Origin: Ascaphus truei | Lineage: Eukaryota > Chordata > Amphibia > Anura > Ascaphidae | Reading direction: 5' to 3' | DNA length: 64,000 nucleotides | Assembly: GCA_036426205.1 (NCBI GenBank) | Contig: CM071570.1 | Coordinates: forward strand, 69,465,585 to 69,529,584 | Shown here: positions 11,623 to 24,500 of the stretch, in pieces | Position numbering within the stretch: the stretch's first letter is position 1 | Layout: every line of letters begins with the position of its first letter | Made by a program: the position numbers and the translations under genes | Notes under the pieces: generated by a model | Told to the model about the DNA's origin: nothing | The model's input: only the letters and a program-made list of their open reading frames with translations | Database searches by the model: none

Positions 11623-12226
11623 CATACCTCATACTAGAGTAGACCACCCTACTATGGTGGCTGAAAGCCTGAGAACTGGTTAAAGGTGTGTGAACACTGA
11701 TGATAGTCGTGGAGGTGGTAAGAGTTGAGATATTGAGTTGCAAAAGAGGGAGGATTGGGAAACTGATGTTGTGGTGGAGGTTGCAGCAAATCCGGTGATG
11801 CTGCTTAAGTTGTGATAGCAACAAACCTGGAGTCACTGATGTTACTGATATAATTGGCTATCAGTGTAACAATGGGCTAGGATTTTGGGCAGCCATTCTA
11901 TTAAGCCACACATGATATGGTTTTGTGACTACTAGGGGTAGATCCACAGAGCTCTGATAAATCATAAAGCCATAGTGGTCATGAGGGCATGCATTATACC
12001 TAACCCCCCTCTACAGTACTGGCCAGTAGCATTACTAGCCACAGGTGCTAAAAAGGGCTAATTGCCAACATATTGTAAACACAGTATACAATAAGACCCC
12101 AAGCAAAAATACAAAAATCACCATTTCACATATTATGTGTGTATATATACAGTATATACATATACACACATATACACTAACATAAACAAAACAGTTAAAT
12201 AGTTTTAAAAAATAACTAATTGAATA

Positions 12227-12268
12227 GCCATTGTGGCTACCTAGGAGAGCCTAGGTAGCAACAATGGC
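12227..12268. repeat. Short perfect-type hairpin
   Basis: GCCATTGTGGCTACCTAGG is followed after a 4-nt loop by its near-exact reverse complement. The half-sequence TAGCCATTGT recurs at about 12288, so it may be a remnant of a small hairpin repeat. The surrounding 11.6-13.1 kb has no recognisable gene; it also contains an AT palindromic tract near 12128-12180 and T- or CT-rich runs at 12860-12990. Confidence 0.6.
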
Positions 12269-13119
12269 ACTCAATGGCTAGCTGAAATAGCCATTGTCAT
12301 TTATCATTTACTCAATCCAGAACCTAATCACGTGCACTTCATTAAATAGGTACCTTTTTTCTTTTGTTTTGCTATACTGGATACTGGGCATGTCATGTAA
12401 CGTCCTATTTATATTGAGATTTTCCTGGATGCATTGCATAGATTGTACAGATAAGTCTGGAACAATGAAGTACCCACTCAAAGACAGCTATTATATTCTT
12501 TTGGACTCATTAAGTTGAGCTTGGTCACTGATTCCACATTTGAAATATGATAATTGCAAAGCATTCACCATTAAGTTATGTATTTTAAAAGTGTGTTTTA
12601 TTGTTTCGAAGTGTTTTTAATATGGCTCAGTGCCTTGATGAGAGGTAATAGATGGTCACTGGTTCTGCTGTTTTGGTTCTTTGAGTTTTGGGTTTACAGT
12701 TCTTAAAATCTGTTTGTTTTGGATTATGGTAAATATGTGAATTTGGTTAAAAAAAAGTGATGTACTGTAATATGGAGATGTTTTTCTTCTTACATAAGTA
12801 TCTAATCATTTAAAATCTAATTAGCAAAAATAATATCAATAAATATTGTAGTTGATTATTGTTTTTTTTTTTTTTTTTTTACTTTCCTTTATTATTGAGT
12901 TGCCTTCATGCTCTCTCACTGTTTGTCTCTCTGTGTCTCTATCTCTCTCTGTGTATGTGTCTCTCTTCCTCTGTGTGTGTGTCTCTCTCTCTACTACCAT
13001 CCTCCCCTCACCTCTGCATGCCTTGAAATAAGGAAATACATAACTCTTGTTCTGACAGTGTTGTCATTAAGGATAGGTAGGTTCAACTTCAGAACAAAAT
13101 TTCCAATTTGTATTTATTA

Positions 13120-14091
13120 TGTAGCCCATGTTCCCCTCCCCCCCCGCCCCCAGACACAGATTGTGCCTCTAAGGTGTATTGAGGGCTGGCTACATGTGAT
13201 TGGTGGTGCATACCTGCTTGTAACAGGAGGGCCTGAGTCTCCCGCATTGGTGTGGGGGATAACAGGGCCAGGCTTCTGGGGTATATGCCTCCATTCTTTA
13301 GTGGTTGTGGTGCAGCGCCTCCATCTCCGTAAGTCCCAGGGATGTGGGATAGGACCCTTACAGAGAAAACCCTGGTCCCAGGGCGAATGATCCAGCTCTC
13401 ACAGTCTCTTTGTGTAAAACAGCAATGTCTTTATTGTCTCTTAGCTCATACACAGCAGCAGTTCATTAGCAGCAGTACTTCCACATATGAACAAGGTCTC
13501 TTCCTCCCTCCTTCTCCTCCAGACTGTATCCCGGCAGGATGGTCTGGATGGGGCCTCAATACCCCTGCCTCCGCCCCCAGGGTAGGCCCTATGGGTGAGG
13601 CTAAATGTCTTTCCCCTCACCCCCTGAACAGGGTGAGGGGCATTGGTCCACCTCTATAGTTCTGTCCGCTCTACTCAGAGGGGCTCTGAGTATCTCTTCC
13701 AAGCACTCTCAGCATGGCTTCTCCTGTCACCATACAGAACTGCCACTTTCCTCTCCAGATTCTGATACACCAGCCAGACACTCCAACTCCACAGACTGAC
13801 AGCCTCTCCTCTCTCTCACAGGCAGAACTCTCAGACTCATCACCTTCCAGAACTGACTCTCACACACAAAACAGCCCACTAAATAGATCCATCCCTTCCC
13901 CTTGTGATGTCAGCAGAACCTCCCCTCTGTCTCAGGCCTGCTACAGAGTCAGGGGCCTACCTCTATCACTCCAGGCAGGGCGTGGTGAGAGGGGGAAAAC
14001 CCATGGTTACTACGGGCGCCTGACCTTACCCGGGCTTACTCCAGAAGTAGAGAGAGGGTTAGTATGCCTGCTCTTACTTACAGGGGCTACA
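13120..14091 (-). mobile_element. Solo LTR, minus orientation
   Basis: The block is bounded by inverted ends TGTAGCC(C) at 13120 and GGGCTACA ending at 14091, the TG...CA hallmark of LTRs. On the minus strand a TATA-like TCTATTTAG lies near 13888 and an AATAAAG signal near 13431, the order expected for U3-R. It interrupts a dispersed repeat (left flank TTTATTA, right flank TTTATAAAAATG). The four-base flanks ATTA and TTTA could be a diverged target duplication. No internal coding sequence remains, so it is a solo LTR of unknown family. Confidence 0.65.
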
Positions 14092-14127
14092 TTTATAAAA
14101 ATGTTTTACCAGGAAGTAATACATTTA

Positions 14128-14597
14128 GGGCCTCATGCAGAGAGCAGCGCTAAAAGGAATCTCGCCATTAGCCGGCGAAAATGGAGCTTTAAACTGCCGA
14201 AACAGGCAAGTTTTAAAAAAAGCGCCATTTTTTTTTTTTTCCCTTGAAATTCGCCGCGCGGCTGGAGAGTTTCTAATCTCTCCAGTTTTTTTTCCTGCCG
14301 TATGCAGAGAGCCGCGATCGCCATCTAGTGGCTGTTCGCGCCAAAAAAATGGCGCGATTTTCAACATTTTTCCCCTCCACCAAGCAGCTGGCGCTCTGCG
14401 GCCGGTGGAGGGGAAAAAAAAAAAACGCGATTTTTTCCCCACTAGTTTCAACAGCGCTCATAGCGCTGGTTGAAACTCTCCATATGCAGAAAGGCAGTTT
14501 TATGCCCTTTCTGCATATGGAGATAAAAACTCTCCAATAAAGCTAAAAAAATTCCCCCTCTCCAATTCTGAATAGCGCTGCTCTCTGCATGAGGCCC
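14128..14597. mobile_element. PIF/Harbinger-type MITE with TTA target duplication
   Basis: Terminal inverted repeats GGGCCTCATGCAGAGAGC and GCTCTCTGCATGAGGCCC are perfect and flanked on both sides by TTA (14125-14127 and 14598-14600), the usual 3-bp Harbinger target. Inside are further hairpins: CTCCATATGCAGAAAGG near 14478 with its complement, and GTTTCAACAGCGCT near 14445. No transposase is encoded; the overlapping open frames reflect composition. The site without this insertion is seen in a related repeat at 28660-28690. Confidence 0.88.
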
Positions 14598-14660
14598 TTA
14601 GAGTTACCTCTCATTTTCTGGGCACAGAATTATAAAAATACAGGGTTACATTAAAAGAAC
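14598..14660. repeat. Dispersed LINE-3'-end-like repeat (host of the MITE)
   Basis: The sequence TTTACCAGGAAGTAATACAT (14105-14124) plus GAGTTACCTCTC (14601 onward) reconstitutes the repeat seen uninterrupted at 28655-28700. The MITE therefore sits inside an older dispersed repeat. Confidence 0.75.
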
Positions 14661-14800
14661 AGAGGTTATACAGTCAATTCACAGATATTTCATGGACAGA
14701 AAGAGTTGGAAAATTGGGTACTGGGGATTAAAGGGCTGGTGAATTTCAAATTTAAATAAAGAATCTTTAACATCACCAAACAGCCTTTGGCTGTGCCAAA

Positions 14801-15270
14801 GGCTGTCCGCCTTTGGGGCAATGCAGATGTAAACTGAAGGGGTTCAGATTAAATGCAGCTGTGAATACAAAGTTATTTGTGTCCTCTTGGCTCATTAACA
14901 TTCCTGTGGGGGGAGGGGCGGGGGGGTTGACGTTCCACAAAGTACATGTAAATGTTAACCCTTAGCACTCTGGTCCTGTGCAAAAGGGAGCAGCTCTTGG
15001 GGAGCCCCATCAGGTGTCTGCCTTTGAGGTGACGCAGATGTACACTGAAGGGGTTCATTTTAAATGCAGCTGCGAATACAAAGTTCTTTGTGTCCTCTTG
15101 GCGCATTAACATTCCAGTGGGTTGCGTTGATGTTCCACAAAGTACAAGCAAATGTTAGCCCTTAGCAAGCTGGTCCTTTGCAGAGGGGAGCAGCTCTTGG
15201 AGATCCCCATCAGGCGTCCACCTTTGGGGCAATGCAGATGTACACTGAAGGGGTTTAGATTAAATGCCAT
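14801..15270. repeat. Tandem repeat with about 200-bp period (array 1)
   Basis: Units start near 14803, 15013 and 15213 with a TGTCYGCCTTTGGGGCAATG-type motif. Each contains GTGTCCTCTTGGC, CGTTCCACAAAGTA and GGGAGCAGCTCTTGG-type segments. Two full units and a partial third are visible. The same unit occurs at 45405-45830. No coding function is evident; the minus-strand frame 14873-15151 is carried by the repeat. Confidence 0.85.
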
Positions 15271-17289
15271 TCTAGAAAAGAGAGATTCATCCTCAGATTT
15301 TTTTTTTAACTCTACATAGTTTTGGATTCATGAATGAAAATATTGATTTTATGCACAAAAGTTCGAATTTCAAAAATGTTTAAATAAAAATCCTGCATAT
15401 ATTAACCAGACTGCCAGACCGGGTGCGCAATGTCTCAGATCGTATAAAATGAGAAAAACACAAAAAATAGTGTAATATTATTGACAACAAAAATAATGGA
15501 AATAACCAAAATGATAACTGATACACTCACAAGTGTAGCAGGTAAGTAAGCAATGGGTTAGTAAGTTCGGCTTCTGTGATGGTAAGTGGATTTCACAGGT
15601 TGATAGTCTTGTATTATACTCTATTGGAGCTTCATAATAATAGAACAGTCACATACATCTGTGTATAATGCGCATCAGGGGGTAACAGATTTAGAAGGAT
15701 CTTGGATGGCTCTGATGGTAGCTGGAGGTTTCAGCATCCCTCAATACCTCAGATGTTCCGTGACACCTCTGTCGTATTGGCCACTGACCTTGGCAGGTTG
15801 AGGGTGATGTCACTTCCATCGTCCGTCTGTACTTCTCTTCCGGATAAACTGCTCTCCTACTGCGACAGCCCTACACGTTACACTGCTAACATGGCAGAAC
15901 CCTGAGGAAACTTTGGTTATACTGTATATTTTTCCATATTTCCATTATTTTTCTTGTCAACAGTATAGCACTATTTTTGTTTTTCTAATTTTATACCCTC
16001 TAAGGTATTGCGCCCCTGGTCTATATTGCTAAGAATTCCTGGGAAGTCTTGGTGGAGCAGCATCTCTCAGTGGGTTGTATAATTTTTTCTCTGTTTTGGA
16101 ACTTTTTTTCTTCTTCTGAGTGAAGACACTTGCACTGATTTTTCTGTATTCACTGTGCATATTTGTACCTCCTGAGCATCAGAGCTGCCGAGGCATCGCA
16201 TGGAGTGTTGGACGCAATCTCCCCTGTAAAATTAACACCCTAAGGGCTTGACATAGTCATTATGTCATGGGGCCCCTGGAGTGGGTTACGTTTTTTTTTT
16301 CCATAATATTTTTCAAAAATAAAACCAATCATGTTCTGGCAAAACCAAAACAGTAAGGAAAGTGTCCACAGTCTAGGCCAAGACAAAACCAAAATAACAA
16401 TTTGGCCTTTGATTTGGAAGTTCGAGTAGAGGAGAAAGGGGTTCAGATTTACTCCACCTGAAATGGTTCACCTCTAACATTTGCACTTCTTTATTTTGGT
16501 TTACTGTTTGCCCACATTTCCATCCGTTGCTTGTCATTTGTTTGTTTCTTCCACTGAATATTTACTGTGCAGTATGAAACTAAAATGTAGTAATAAATTG
16601 TAGTAGCTAGCATGGGTACTAATGAGAGAAATATGCCTACCTTTAGGGTGAAAGAGCTAAAGGATGTTTCCTTAATATAGCTTGTGGAGCTGAAGCTTCT
16701 TTAAAATAGCATAAAAATTTATTCTGCGGTAATGACACTAATACTTCATAGAAAATAGAAGAAAGTAGTAGAGCCCGGAGGAATCTATTAATTTTAAAAT
16801 ACATATTCATGAAAAAGTTTGTTTGGCTTCGAGAGAGGTTAGAACTTTGAATAAAAATGATATTTGCTATAAACTTTTATGCCAGAGAAGAAATAAACAA
16901 AAACAAGCTTCCAACAGCTTACAGAGAAGCAATACATTTTATGGCCGACGGAAAAAAAGTACATGGATAAAGAACATACTTATAAAAATAATATTTTTCA
17001 GTATATGCAATGCTGTACTGTACATGTAAATATGCAGACAGAAAGAGTCTCTTCCAGGAATATTTTAAAACCTAATTTTGGTGTCTTAGGCCTTGGCCAG
17101 GGTGGCACTAAGCGGGCGGGCTCACGTTGGCCACTCTGAAACTCATTGAGGCAATGTGTGTGGCCAGTGCGAGCAAGCGCCTGCGCATGCTTGGCGCTTA
17201 GATGCTTGCAGCGCAAGCAAATTTGATTTTGCCGCTCGCCAGCGCGTCACGTGAGCAGCTCACCGTTCAATGGTTTAGCCGGTATTTCG
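15271..17289. other. Unassigned region with repeat fragments
   Basis: No gene recognised. About 15410-16230 has the look of an old repeat (A-rich start, GC-rich middle near 15700-15860). A piece near 16243-16281 resembles part of the piggyBac-type MITE at 42864. About 17090-17270 is CpG-rich with GCGCATGC, possibly a MITE, directly downstream of the gypsy integrase. Confidence 0.35.
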
Positions 17290-17292
17290 GGC

Positions 17293-18470
17293 TCATCGTC
17301 TCCACTTGTGGGATAGGGAGAAGGTGTTATGGTGCCAGACCCTTACCCGGCCATCCGCATCTTTTATGCGGTAGACCAGGAGGCCCGGCATCTGCGATTC
17401 GACCTCACATACACCGTCCTGCCAACAGTTGGCTAATTTATGTTTCCCGGGGATGCCCAGGTTGCTGAGAAGCACAGCATCTCCAGGACGGATTTCACGG
17501 TGTCTGACCTTGTAATCATAGCGCCTCTTGTTATTGGCGTTTAGCTGAGTAGAGAACTTTTCGGCCAGCTGGTAGGCCTGTTGCAGATTCTCCTGAAGCC
17601 TTTTCACGTATTTGAAATGCATTGTGTTGGGTACCCCATTGTTTGATACCCTCAGACGCACATCCACGGGTAGCCTGGCTTCTTGCCCAGACATGAGAAA
17701 GTACGGGAAAACCCGGTGGACTCGCGAGTACAATTGTACGCGTGTACCAAGGTTTCCACATGTCGGCTCCACTCAAACTTCTGAGCACCTTTCAACATGC
17801 CGAGCATATACAGCAATATCCTGTTGAATCACTCCGGCAGAGCGTCACCCTCCGGATGGTACGGAATTATCCGGGAATTGGTGATATTAAGAATCTTGAG
17901 CAGTTCCGGGATCAACTTCCTCTCAAAATCCCGGCCTTGGTCGGAATGAAGGCGGTTGGGCAGGCCATAATGTACGAAATATCTTTTCCACAGTATCTTC
18001 GCCACCGTGATGGCCTTCTGGTCTTTGGTGGGGAAGGCTTGTGCATATCGCGTGTAATGGCCTGTGATGACCAACACGTTACAGACACCTCGGGATTCAG
18101 GCTTGATGCACAGGAAATCCATGCACACCAAGTCCATGGGGCCCAAGCTCTTCAAGTGAGCCATTGGTGCAGCTCGTCTTGCTCTGTATACACCTGGAGC
18201 ACCGATGACTGTGTCTTTCCACAAACTCGTGCATCTTTGGCCAAAAGAATCGGTCTCGAACCAACCCAAAGGTCTTCTCCATGCCAAGATGTCCATGCTC
18301 GTTTTGCAAGGCTTTCAGAACCATACGTTGTAGGTTCCTAGGCAGATCCAATTGTCTTCTATCCAGGTGGTTGTGATGCTGTACCACTCGATGGAGTAAG
18401 TAGTTATCCATTTCAAATTTGTCTGCTTCATACAAGTTTAGCGACCATGTCACTGGTGGCACGCTTCAGA
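17293..18470 (-). pseudogene. Ty3/gypsy integrase (element 2)
   Basis: Read on the minus strand: an HHCC zinc domain (NEHGHLGMEKTFGLVRDRFF, then HRCSRCIQSK), a DDE core with Asp in CMDFLC and in HSDQGRDFE, and Glu in the GDALPE segment just before a stop. A C-terminal domain follows (RPGDAVLLSNLGIPGKHKLA, VWHHNTFSLSHKWRR). The frame is broken three times. One break is a CGA to TGA change right after the catalytic Glu, typical CpG decay. It belongs to a conventional gypsy element whose RNase H lies at higher coordinates, opposite in domain order to the element at 1-3760. Confidence 0.87.
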
Positions 18471-18934
18471 AGTTCAGGCTTGTTCCTCTGGACGGCCTGG
18501 CGAATAATGGGTCCCACATCTGGTATTCTACCATGTCTTTCCATCTAATGATCTTATCATGAGTGATATTCATTACTTCAGGGTCACAATATGTGGCAGG
18601 GATGGCTTTGTATTGGTACCCTAAGGAATCCATGACCCTTAACTCTGAGAAAGCCACTCTATCTTCTAAGATCGCCGCGGTATGACACATGGCTCTTCTC
18701 CCTGGTCCCAGGATCTCCTTCAAGAGGTCATCATCAGGAGTGATGCCCAGGCCTGGTCTTCAGGATAGGGCATCCACTCCAATATTCAGTGGCCCAGGTT
18801 TATATTTCAGGGTAAATTTGTAGTTTGATAAGGCCGCCAACCATCGATGGCTGGTAGCATCCAACTTGGCGATGGTCAATATGTGAGCGGTTTGTTATCC
18901 GTTATGTGAGCGGTTTGTTATCCGTCCTTACTTC
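18471..18934 (-). pseudogene. RNase H C-terminal part and linker (gypsy element 2)
   Basis: On the minus strand, bases 18934 to about 18760 encode the second half of a gypsy RNase H (FEVRTDNKPLT, then KLDATSHRWLAALSNYKFTL and YKPGPLNIGVDALS). A stretch leading to the integrase zinc domain follows. The first half of the same domain lies at 26584-26970; an L1 insertion separates them in phase. A 23-bp tandem duplication (18880-18925) shifts the frame inside this piece. Confidence 0.85.
18880..18925. repeat. 23-bp tandem duplication within gypsy RNase H
   Basis: The unit TATGTGAGCGGTTTGTTATC (plus CGT) occurs twice back to back (18880-18902 and 18903-18925). Its length is not a multiple of three, so it breaks the RNase H frame. 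It lies 10 bases from the L1 target-site duplication. Confidence 0.95.
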
Positions 18935-18946
18935 AAAAGTGACGCC
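18935..18946. repeat. Left target-site duplication of L1 element 1
   Basis: AAAAGTGACGCC here matches 26572-26583 exactly. The two copies flank the 7.6-kb L1 and, read on the minus strand, both encode the same GVTF of the interrupted RNase H. Confidence 0.93.
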
Positions 18947-19088
18947 GGAGGCGCATGCGCGAGGGCTAAGGGAATGGCTGCTTAAAGTGAGAGCTCCTTC
19001 CCCGTCGGCGATATTAAGCAATAAACATACCAATTATCTCAAAAAGCACACAAAACAAATATACCCTCAGTAAGCAGACGAAGCCGAG

Positions 19089-20210
19089 ATGCAAACGAGA
19101 CCGAAATCAGGACAAGCCACGGCTGTCCTTACCACATACTTTAATAAAACAGATCCAGCACGGACGAACAGAGGGACGGGAACCCCATCACCACATGCAG
19201 TCTCTGACTCAGATGAGGAACGGGAACAAACAGACTCATGGAGACTCATTCAAATGAGTCAATGACCAGGAAAGTAATGCGGGAGTTCTGTAATGAACTC
19301 AAAGCTTACATGCACAAAGAACTCTTGACATAAGAAGAGTATTAATAACATCGGAGCTAGAAACTGATGAGCTGGAGACCGTCTAGACACTACAATTAAA
19401 GCTGTACGCAAAAATGAAAAAACCTCAACAAGCCTGCAAGCTCAAATAATGCCTCGCTAGCAAGCAAGAAGACTCTGAAAAACCGGGACGCCGGAATAAT
19501 ATCCGGGTACGGGGGTCACAGAGGACTATATCTGATCCGGACGACTTTATCTCAGATGGCTGGCTAGCCTTTCCCAGACAAATCGGAATCAACCTCCACC
19601 TTGGAAGATGTCACTCGAGCTCTGAGGGGAAACCTCAACCAATAATCCCCAAGAGACATTATTGTCCGGCTCCATTTTTTAAAATAAAGGAAGCAGTGTG
19701 TCACTTGCCAGAGCCACAGGCAATTTAGATTCGAGGGGGTCAAAATCCTGATCTTCAGGATCTGTTCCTACACCTTGCTTAAAGAAAGGACCTCAAGCCC
19801 GTTTTCCAGATTGCTCAGGGATAAAGGAGTAAAGTACCGTTGGGTTTTCCCTTCGGTCTCCTCGTGCTGAAAAATGGTGCTGCTCATAACCCTGCGCAAG
19901 AGGAGGATCGAGATCTTTCTCGCAAAATTTGGGCCCTTCAATTAACTCCACTGACCTGAGCGATGCAACAGCGTCCGCCCCCGAGCCTGGAGAACAAAAG
20001 TGCCACGTCAACGGACAAAATCGCGGGAAAAAAACCCCAATTGAGGTCCAGCTGCAAGCAATAAGCCTTAAAGGGCAATACATTGTACTGTTCGTCTGTT
20101 CACAAAGGACATTAATAAAGTTGACAGATTCAATTATTTACCCGGGAACGGCAGCCATCTTGGATTCTTTACCAAGAATAACTGTGAGGTTTGGAGAGAT
20201 TACAACTTCC
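19089..20210 (+). pseudogene. L1 ORF1 relic
   Basis: ORF1 would encode an RNA-binding trimeric coiled-coil chaperone. The start at 19089 gives a short readable stretch (MQTRPKSGQATAVLTTYF, then DPARTNRGTGTP), a Ser/Asp/Glu-rich segment and a heptad-like region (ELETDELETV near 19360). Stops interrupt every frame after about 60 codons, so the assignment rests mainly on its position before ORF2 in a bounded L1. The C-terminal domain is not clear to me. Confidence 0.5.
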
Positions 20211-21590
20211 CTTCCTGAGGGTGCTCTGCGACTCATTCCGGTTTGGAGACACTGCTGCGCAGACCAGGTGGCCTACCCTTCGCCCTTCTTGCGTCGATGC
20301 CCCCCCCCCCGTGCCCCTGGGAGGCGAGACACGGCTGGCGGGGGGTGGGGGGGGGGGGGAGATGCTGGGTGACAGGCTCTGATGAGATGCGAGATCCGGG
20401 GGGAGGGGGGGCCCGGACCCACCGGTGCAGGAGGGACATCTACCCACTACTAAAAGCCACGGATCTCATTATAGAGATATATTGATGTATATTGTTATTT
20501 TGCCAATGATGATTCCAGGGGAATGAGTTTGACTGGGATGTGGGAGAGGGAGACCATCAGCCACTCGCTAAAAGGACATGCAGGGGAAGATTATAACAGT
20601 CAATATTTCACCCACACGAAAAACCCTCAAGCATCCCTAGAAACCACCTTAATGACAGCCCTCCGCCTACATACAACAAAGAGGGATAGAAAGTGGTGTC
20701 ACAATCTAAATATAGTCGGGTAAGTCGGTATTAATGCCTCGCATTATTATCACTATATCAAAACGCCCAAAGAATGAGCTATATATCCCCACACATGACA
20801 CTCTCAATAATCAAAACAACTAAATACAAGTAGATATATAGAAAGAACCCCACATCCTAAAAAGGAAAAAATGCAAGTCAAAAAGCAATACAGAAGCAAC
20901 CTATAGCAATAACTATAGTATAACTATAGAATTAGCCCTAAGCAGGATTACTCGTGTATAGATGAAACCCCACAAGTCCTTAAGATATTAAATCAGCACG
21001 CCTGGTAATAAGAACCAAGACAGGTAAAGTTAGCCCAAACCTGGACATAACTTATGCTGCTCACCACATATTCTCGGGATTTATGAATTTGAGAATATAA
21101 ATTGTTGTCCTTTTTATTAACCTCACAGTTAAGGTTAAGGTTATCAAATAGCTATATGTGTGTTTACATATTATATATCATATTTTTTCGTTTATGAAAA
21201 GCCGAGGGAGGGAGCCACTTACTCTGCCCTTGCCATGTTCCGATTCAGAGTGTCCTGTGTAACCACAGGACACTCACCCAAGCCCTTTGGAGAGGAGAAG
21301 ATCGTCTTGATCTGGTCTATCGTACACCAGATTATGGTTTACGGGACTCCAACTTTCCTCCAAAGGCAAGAGATCCTTTGGAGTCTCAGACCCACAAGGA
21401 TCTCAGTTGTTAAATTTTGTAGTCTCATCCCTGTTTTTCTTCCTACCCCCCCCTCTCCCTTCTGGCCGCTTGCCGCGCAACACTGAGGGCCCCCTCAAAA
21501 GGACACCGATGTCATGGACAGCTACAGAAAAGGTAAAGATCACCTACAAACACCACACATCAAACACTAAGGTTAGATCACTCCATTTAG
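20211..21590 (+). other. L1 inter-ORF region
   Basis: It contains C-run and G-run tracts (20300-20312, 20340-20362, 20398-20411) and otherwise AT-rich sequence. I find no convincing coding frame; overlapping open frames on both strands at 20190-20490 come from the GC-rich tract. Its placement between ORF1-like and ORF2-like relics suggests a spacer or remnants of the ORF2 5' end. Confidence 0.45.
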
Positions 21591-24500
21591 AGATGCCGTA
21601 ATGGGGTTAATAATCATATACTCACAATGTGAAAGGCCTAAATAGCCCGAATAAAACGACGTATAGCTTTTGCCGACTACCAGCGTAAAAAAGCTGATAT
21701 CATATTACTACAAGAAACACATTTTAGCATAAAGAACGCCCCAAATATCTAGATAGAAGATTCAGACAATTTTATTTCTCATCCCCCAAAGAAAACAAAG
21801 GGAGTAGCAATTATATTCCATAACAATGTCCCTTTAAAGCAAAGAAAAAGTTATTAAAGTAAGAACGGAAGATATTTAATCTCCTATGGTTCTAAAATGG
21901 CCAAACACTATCTATTGCATCTATCTACCCCCCTGGTGAAGTGGGACCCCCACTTTCCTCACAAGGTCTTCAATAATTAAACAAGGTTACACAGGGCCCT
22001 TTATAATAGCAGGGGACTTTAACACAGTCCGACCCAAACATGGACAGATCAAACCCTCAATCCCGACAATCCAAACATACGCATACACTCTACGACAGGG
22101 CCTGAAAGAGAATAACTCCTAGACATCTGGAGGGAACAACACCCCACCGATAGAGATTATACCTTTTCTCGCACCCCCACTCTTCAATAGCAGAATCGAT
22201 TACTTCTTTATCTCTAGCAGACTGGTCCCGCAGATCTCCTATACAGGGATCCATGATATTTATGGTCAGACATGCGCCTATAGAGCTACGGGTGCACCCA
22301 GCAATTCTGGACAGACCTAGAGCAAACTGGAGACTAAATGAAGCCCTATTAAAAAATCCTGTCACCGCCCAATTAGTGCCAACGAAATAGATCAATTTTT
22401 CCAAACGAACCACGGTTCAGTAGATTCTTATCTATCCCTATGGGGGGCTCATAAGCCACGCTCAGGGCATACTAATTAGTATAGCGTCTAGAAAAAAAAG
22501 AGAACGTGAATACAATAAATTCTACAATCTAAATTGAAAAACCTAGAGACAAACATAAACAATCCAATAACCCCAAACTACTCAAACCAATAAAGATGCC
22601 AAAATAGAACTAAATCTTCTGTGACATCCAGGCTGATATATCTATGAATTGGTCAAAGAGGAAATTTTTCGATAAAAGCAACAAGCCAGATACTATGCTC
22701 GCTAACAAATGAGACACAGCCCCCTAACTTAGTTACAAGCTATTAAAAGATCCTCAGTTCTATCTCTGGCAATCCATCTGTAATTGTAGAAGAATTCAAG
22801 ACATTTTACGAGAAATTATATAATGGGGATAAATAGCACATAATCAAACATACTGAACGATCTCGTGAGTCATTTCTCTCGAGTTCAAAGCTACCAAAGC
22901 TGACGTATGAGGAGAGAGGAGACTAGTTCTGACTTTACCACAGAAGAGCTAGATCTAGTTATAGACAACCTTAAAAATTCGAAAGCCCCGGGACCAGACG
23001 GCTTCTCGGGCTATTTATAAGAAATTCAGTAAGATATTGTCCCCATACCTGCTCAAAATGTTCAACGCTGGTATTAGCAGGCCACCCTTTCCAGAGACAT
23101 GCTCCAGGCGATCCATCTTGTATTCATAAATCGGCAAAGACCCATTAGACTGTAAAAGTACCAGACCTATCTCGCTATTAGTTACTGGATATAAAAATAC
23201 TATGCTAATTACATTGCCAATAGATTAAGTCAGATCCTACCTAGACTAATACACCCAGATCAAGTCGGCTTCTAAGGATAGACAAGCGGGAGATAATATC
23301 CTACGAATGCACTTGATCTGTTGAATAGCCAAATCGCCAAAATGTAAAAATTATGGTGTTAAGTTAGATGCAGAAAAGGCCTTCGAAGGGTGACGGCTCG
23401 ACGATACCTAAAGCTACAATTGGAGCATTTGTTTCGAGAATAAATTAATAGCAGCTATCATGGCGCTATACACTGGCCGACAGCTAAGTTAAGCATCAAG
23501 GCACCAATCGGACATGTTTAAGATCAAGAGTGGCACGAGGACAGGGTTTGCCCCCTCTCGCCTCTACTCTTCTCATGTGCATGGAGGCCACACCTATATG
23601 GCTACAGCGTGAGGCCACGATTGTGCATTGGGTAGAGCGAGCCAATCGCCAGACTATCCTCCGAGTGTGTGTTTCATCTAAAATAACGGAATACCAGATC
23701 ACACAATGTAGCAATTAAGCCGAGACTACGTCTGCACTTATGTGATGATTACTAGATGGTGCGTTGCTCACAAACCAAACAGCATACGATGGGATTGCTG
23801 CTTCCCTAACCTCTTCAGACCTATTAGATGAGGAGTTTAAAAAAAATTTCTCAGGATTTAAAATAAAACCAGTCGAAAGAATACAGAAGCTAAAGTGAAC
23901 CAGCATACACAGACAACACTATCCGAAAAACGGAGGAACAAAGATCGTATCAAGAGTCGCTATTACACAATGATCAGTCAGAAAGCGTCTGTCGAGATGG
24001 CAGCGTACAGAGCAAGGCGATCACACACATAAGCTCTAGGGGTATTATCGACGAAGTGGCATCATAAAGATGTGACCATATACAGATAAACGACCAACAC
24101 ATAAGTGTATACCACGCTAAAACATCTATCAAACTATCACAATTGACACTGAAGTGGGACAGGGGTTAGTAAAGCACACAAAACAAAACAGAGGCGGCGA
24201 AATATTGTCGAACAATAACACATCATGCTGATAAGTAAGAAGAAATACAAGTATACAGAAATAAAAAAGGAATAGACACATCCAACCCCGACACTACTCT
24301 ATACTGATTCCAAAGATCCGTACCCCAGTAGTTGACACAACATACACACACTTTAGGTGACACAAAATTAAAGGAGAAATTTAGAGGCACCACACAAGCA
24401 CTACACCACACATTTTACAGTTTCTATGGAGTGGCAAAAAATTCTAAGAATTAGCTGAAACACGAACGACTATGTTACGAAACACCACCAACACAGCAAG

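Noticed and set aside
14125..14540. Cluster of open frames over the MITE at 14128
   Set aside because: All overlap on both strands in a non-coding MITE; none has a known domain.
15860..15910. CCTGAGGAAAC near CACGTTACAC as another hammerhead
   Set aside because: The boxes are in the wrong order and no stem II can be drawn.
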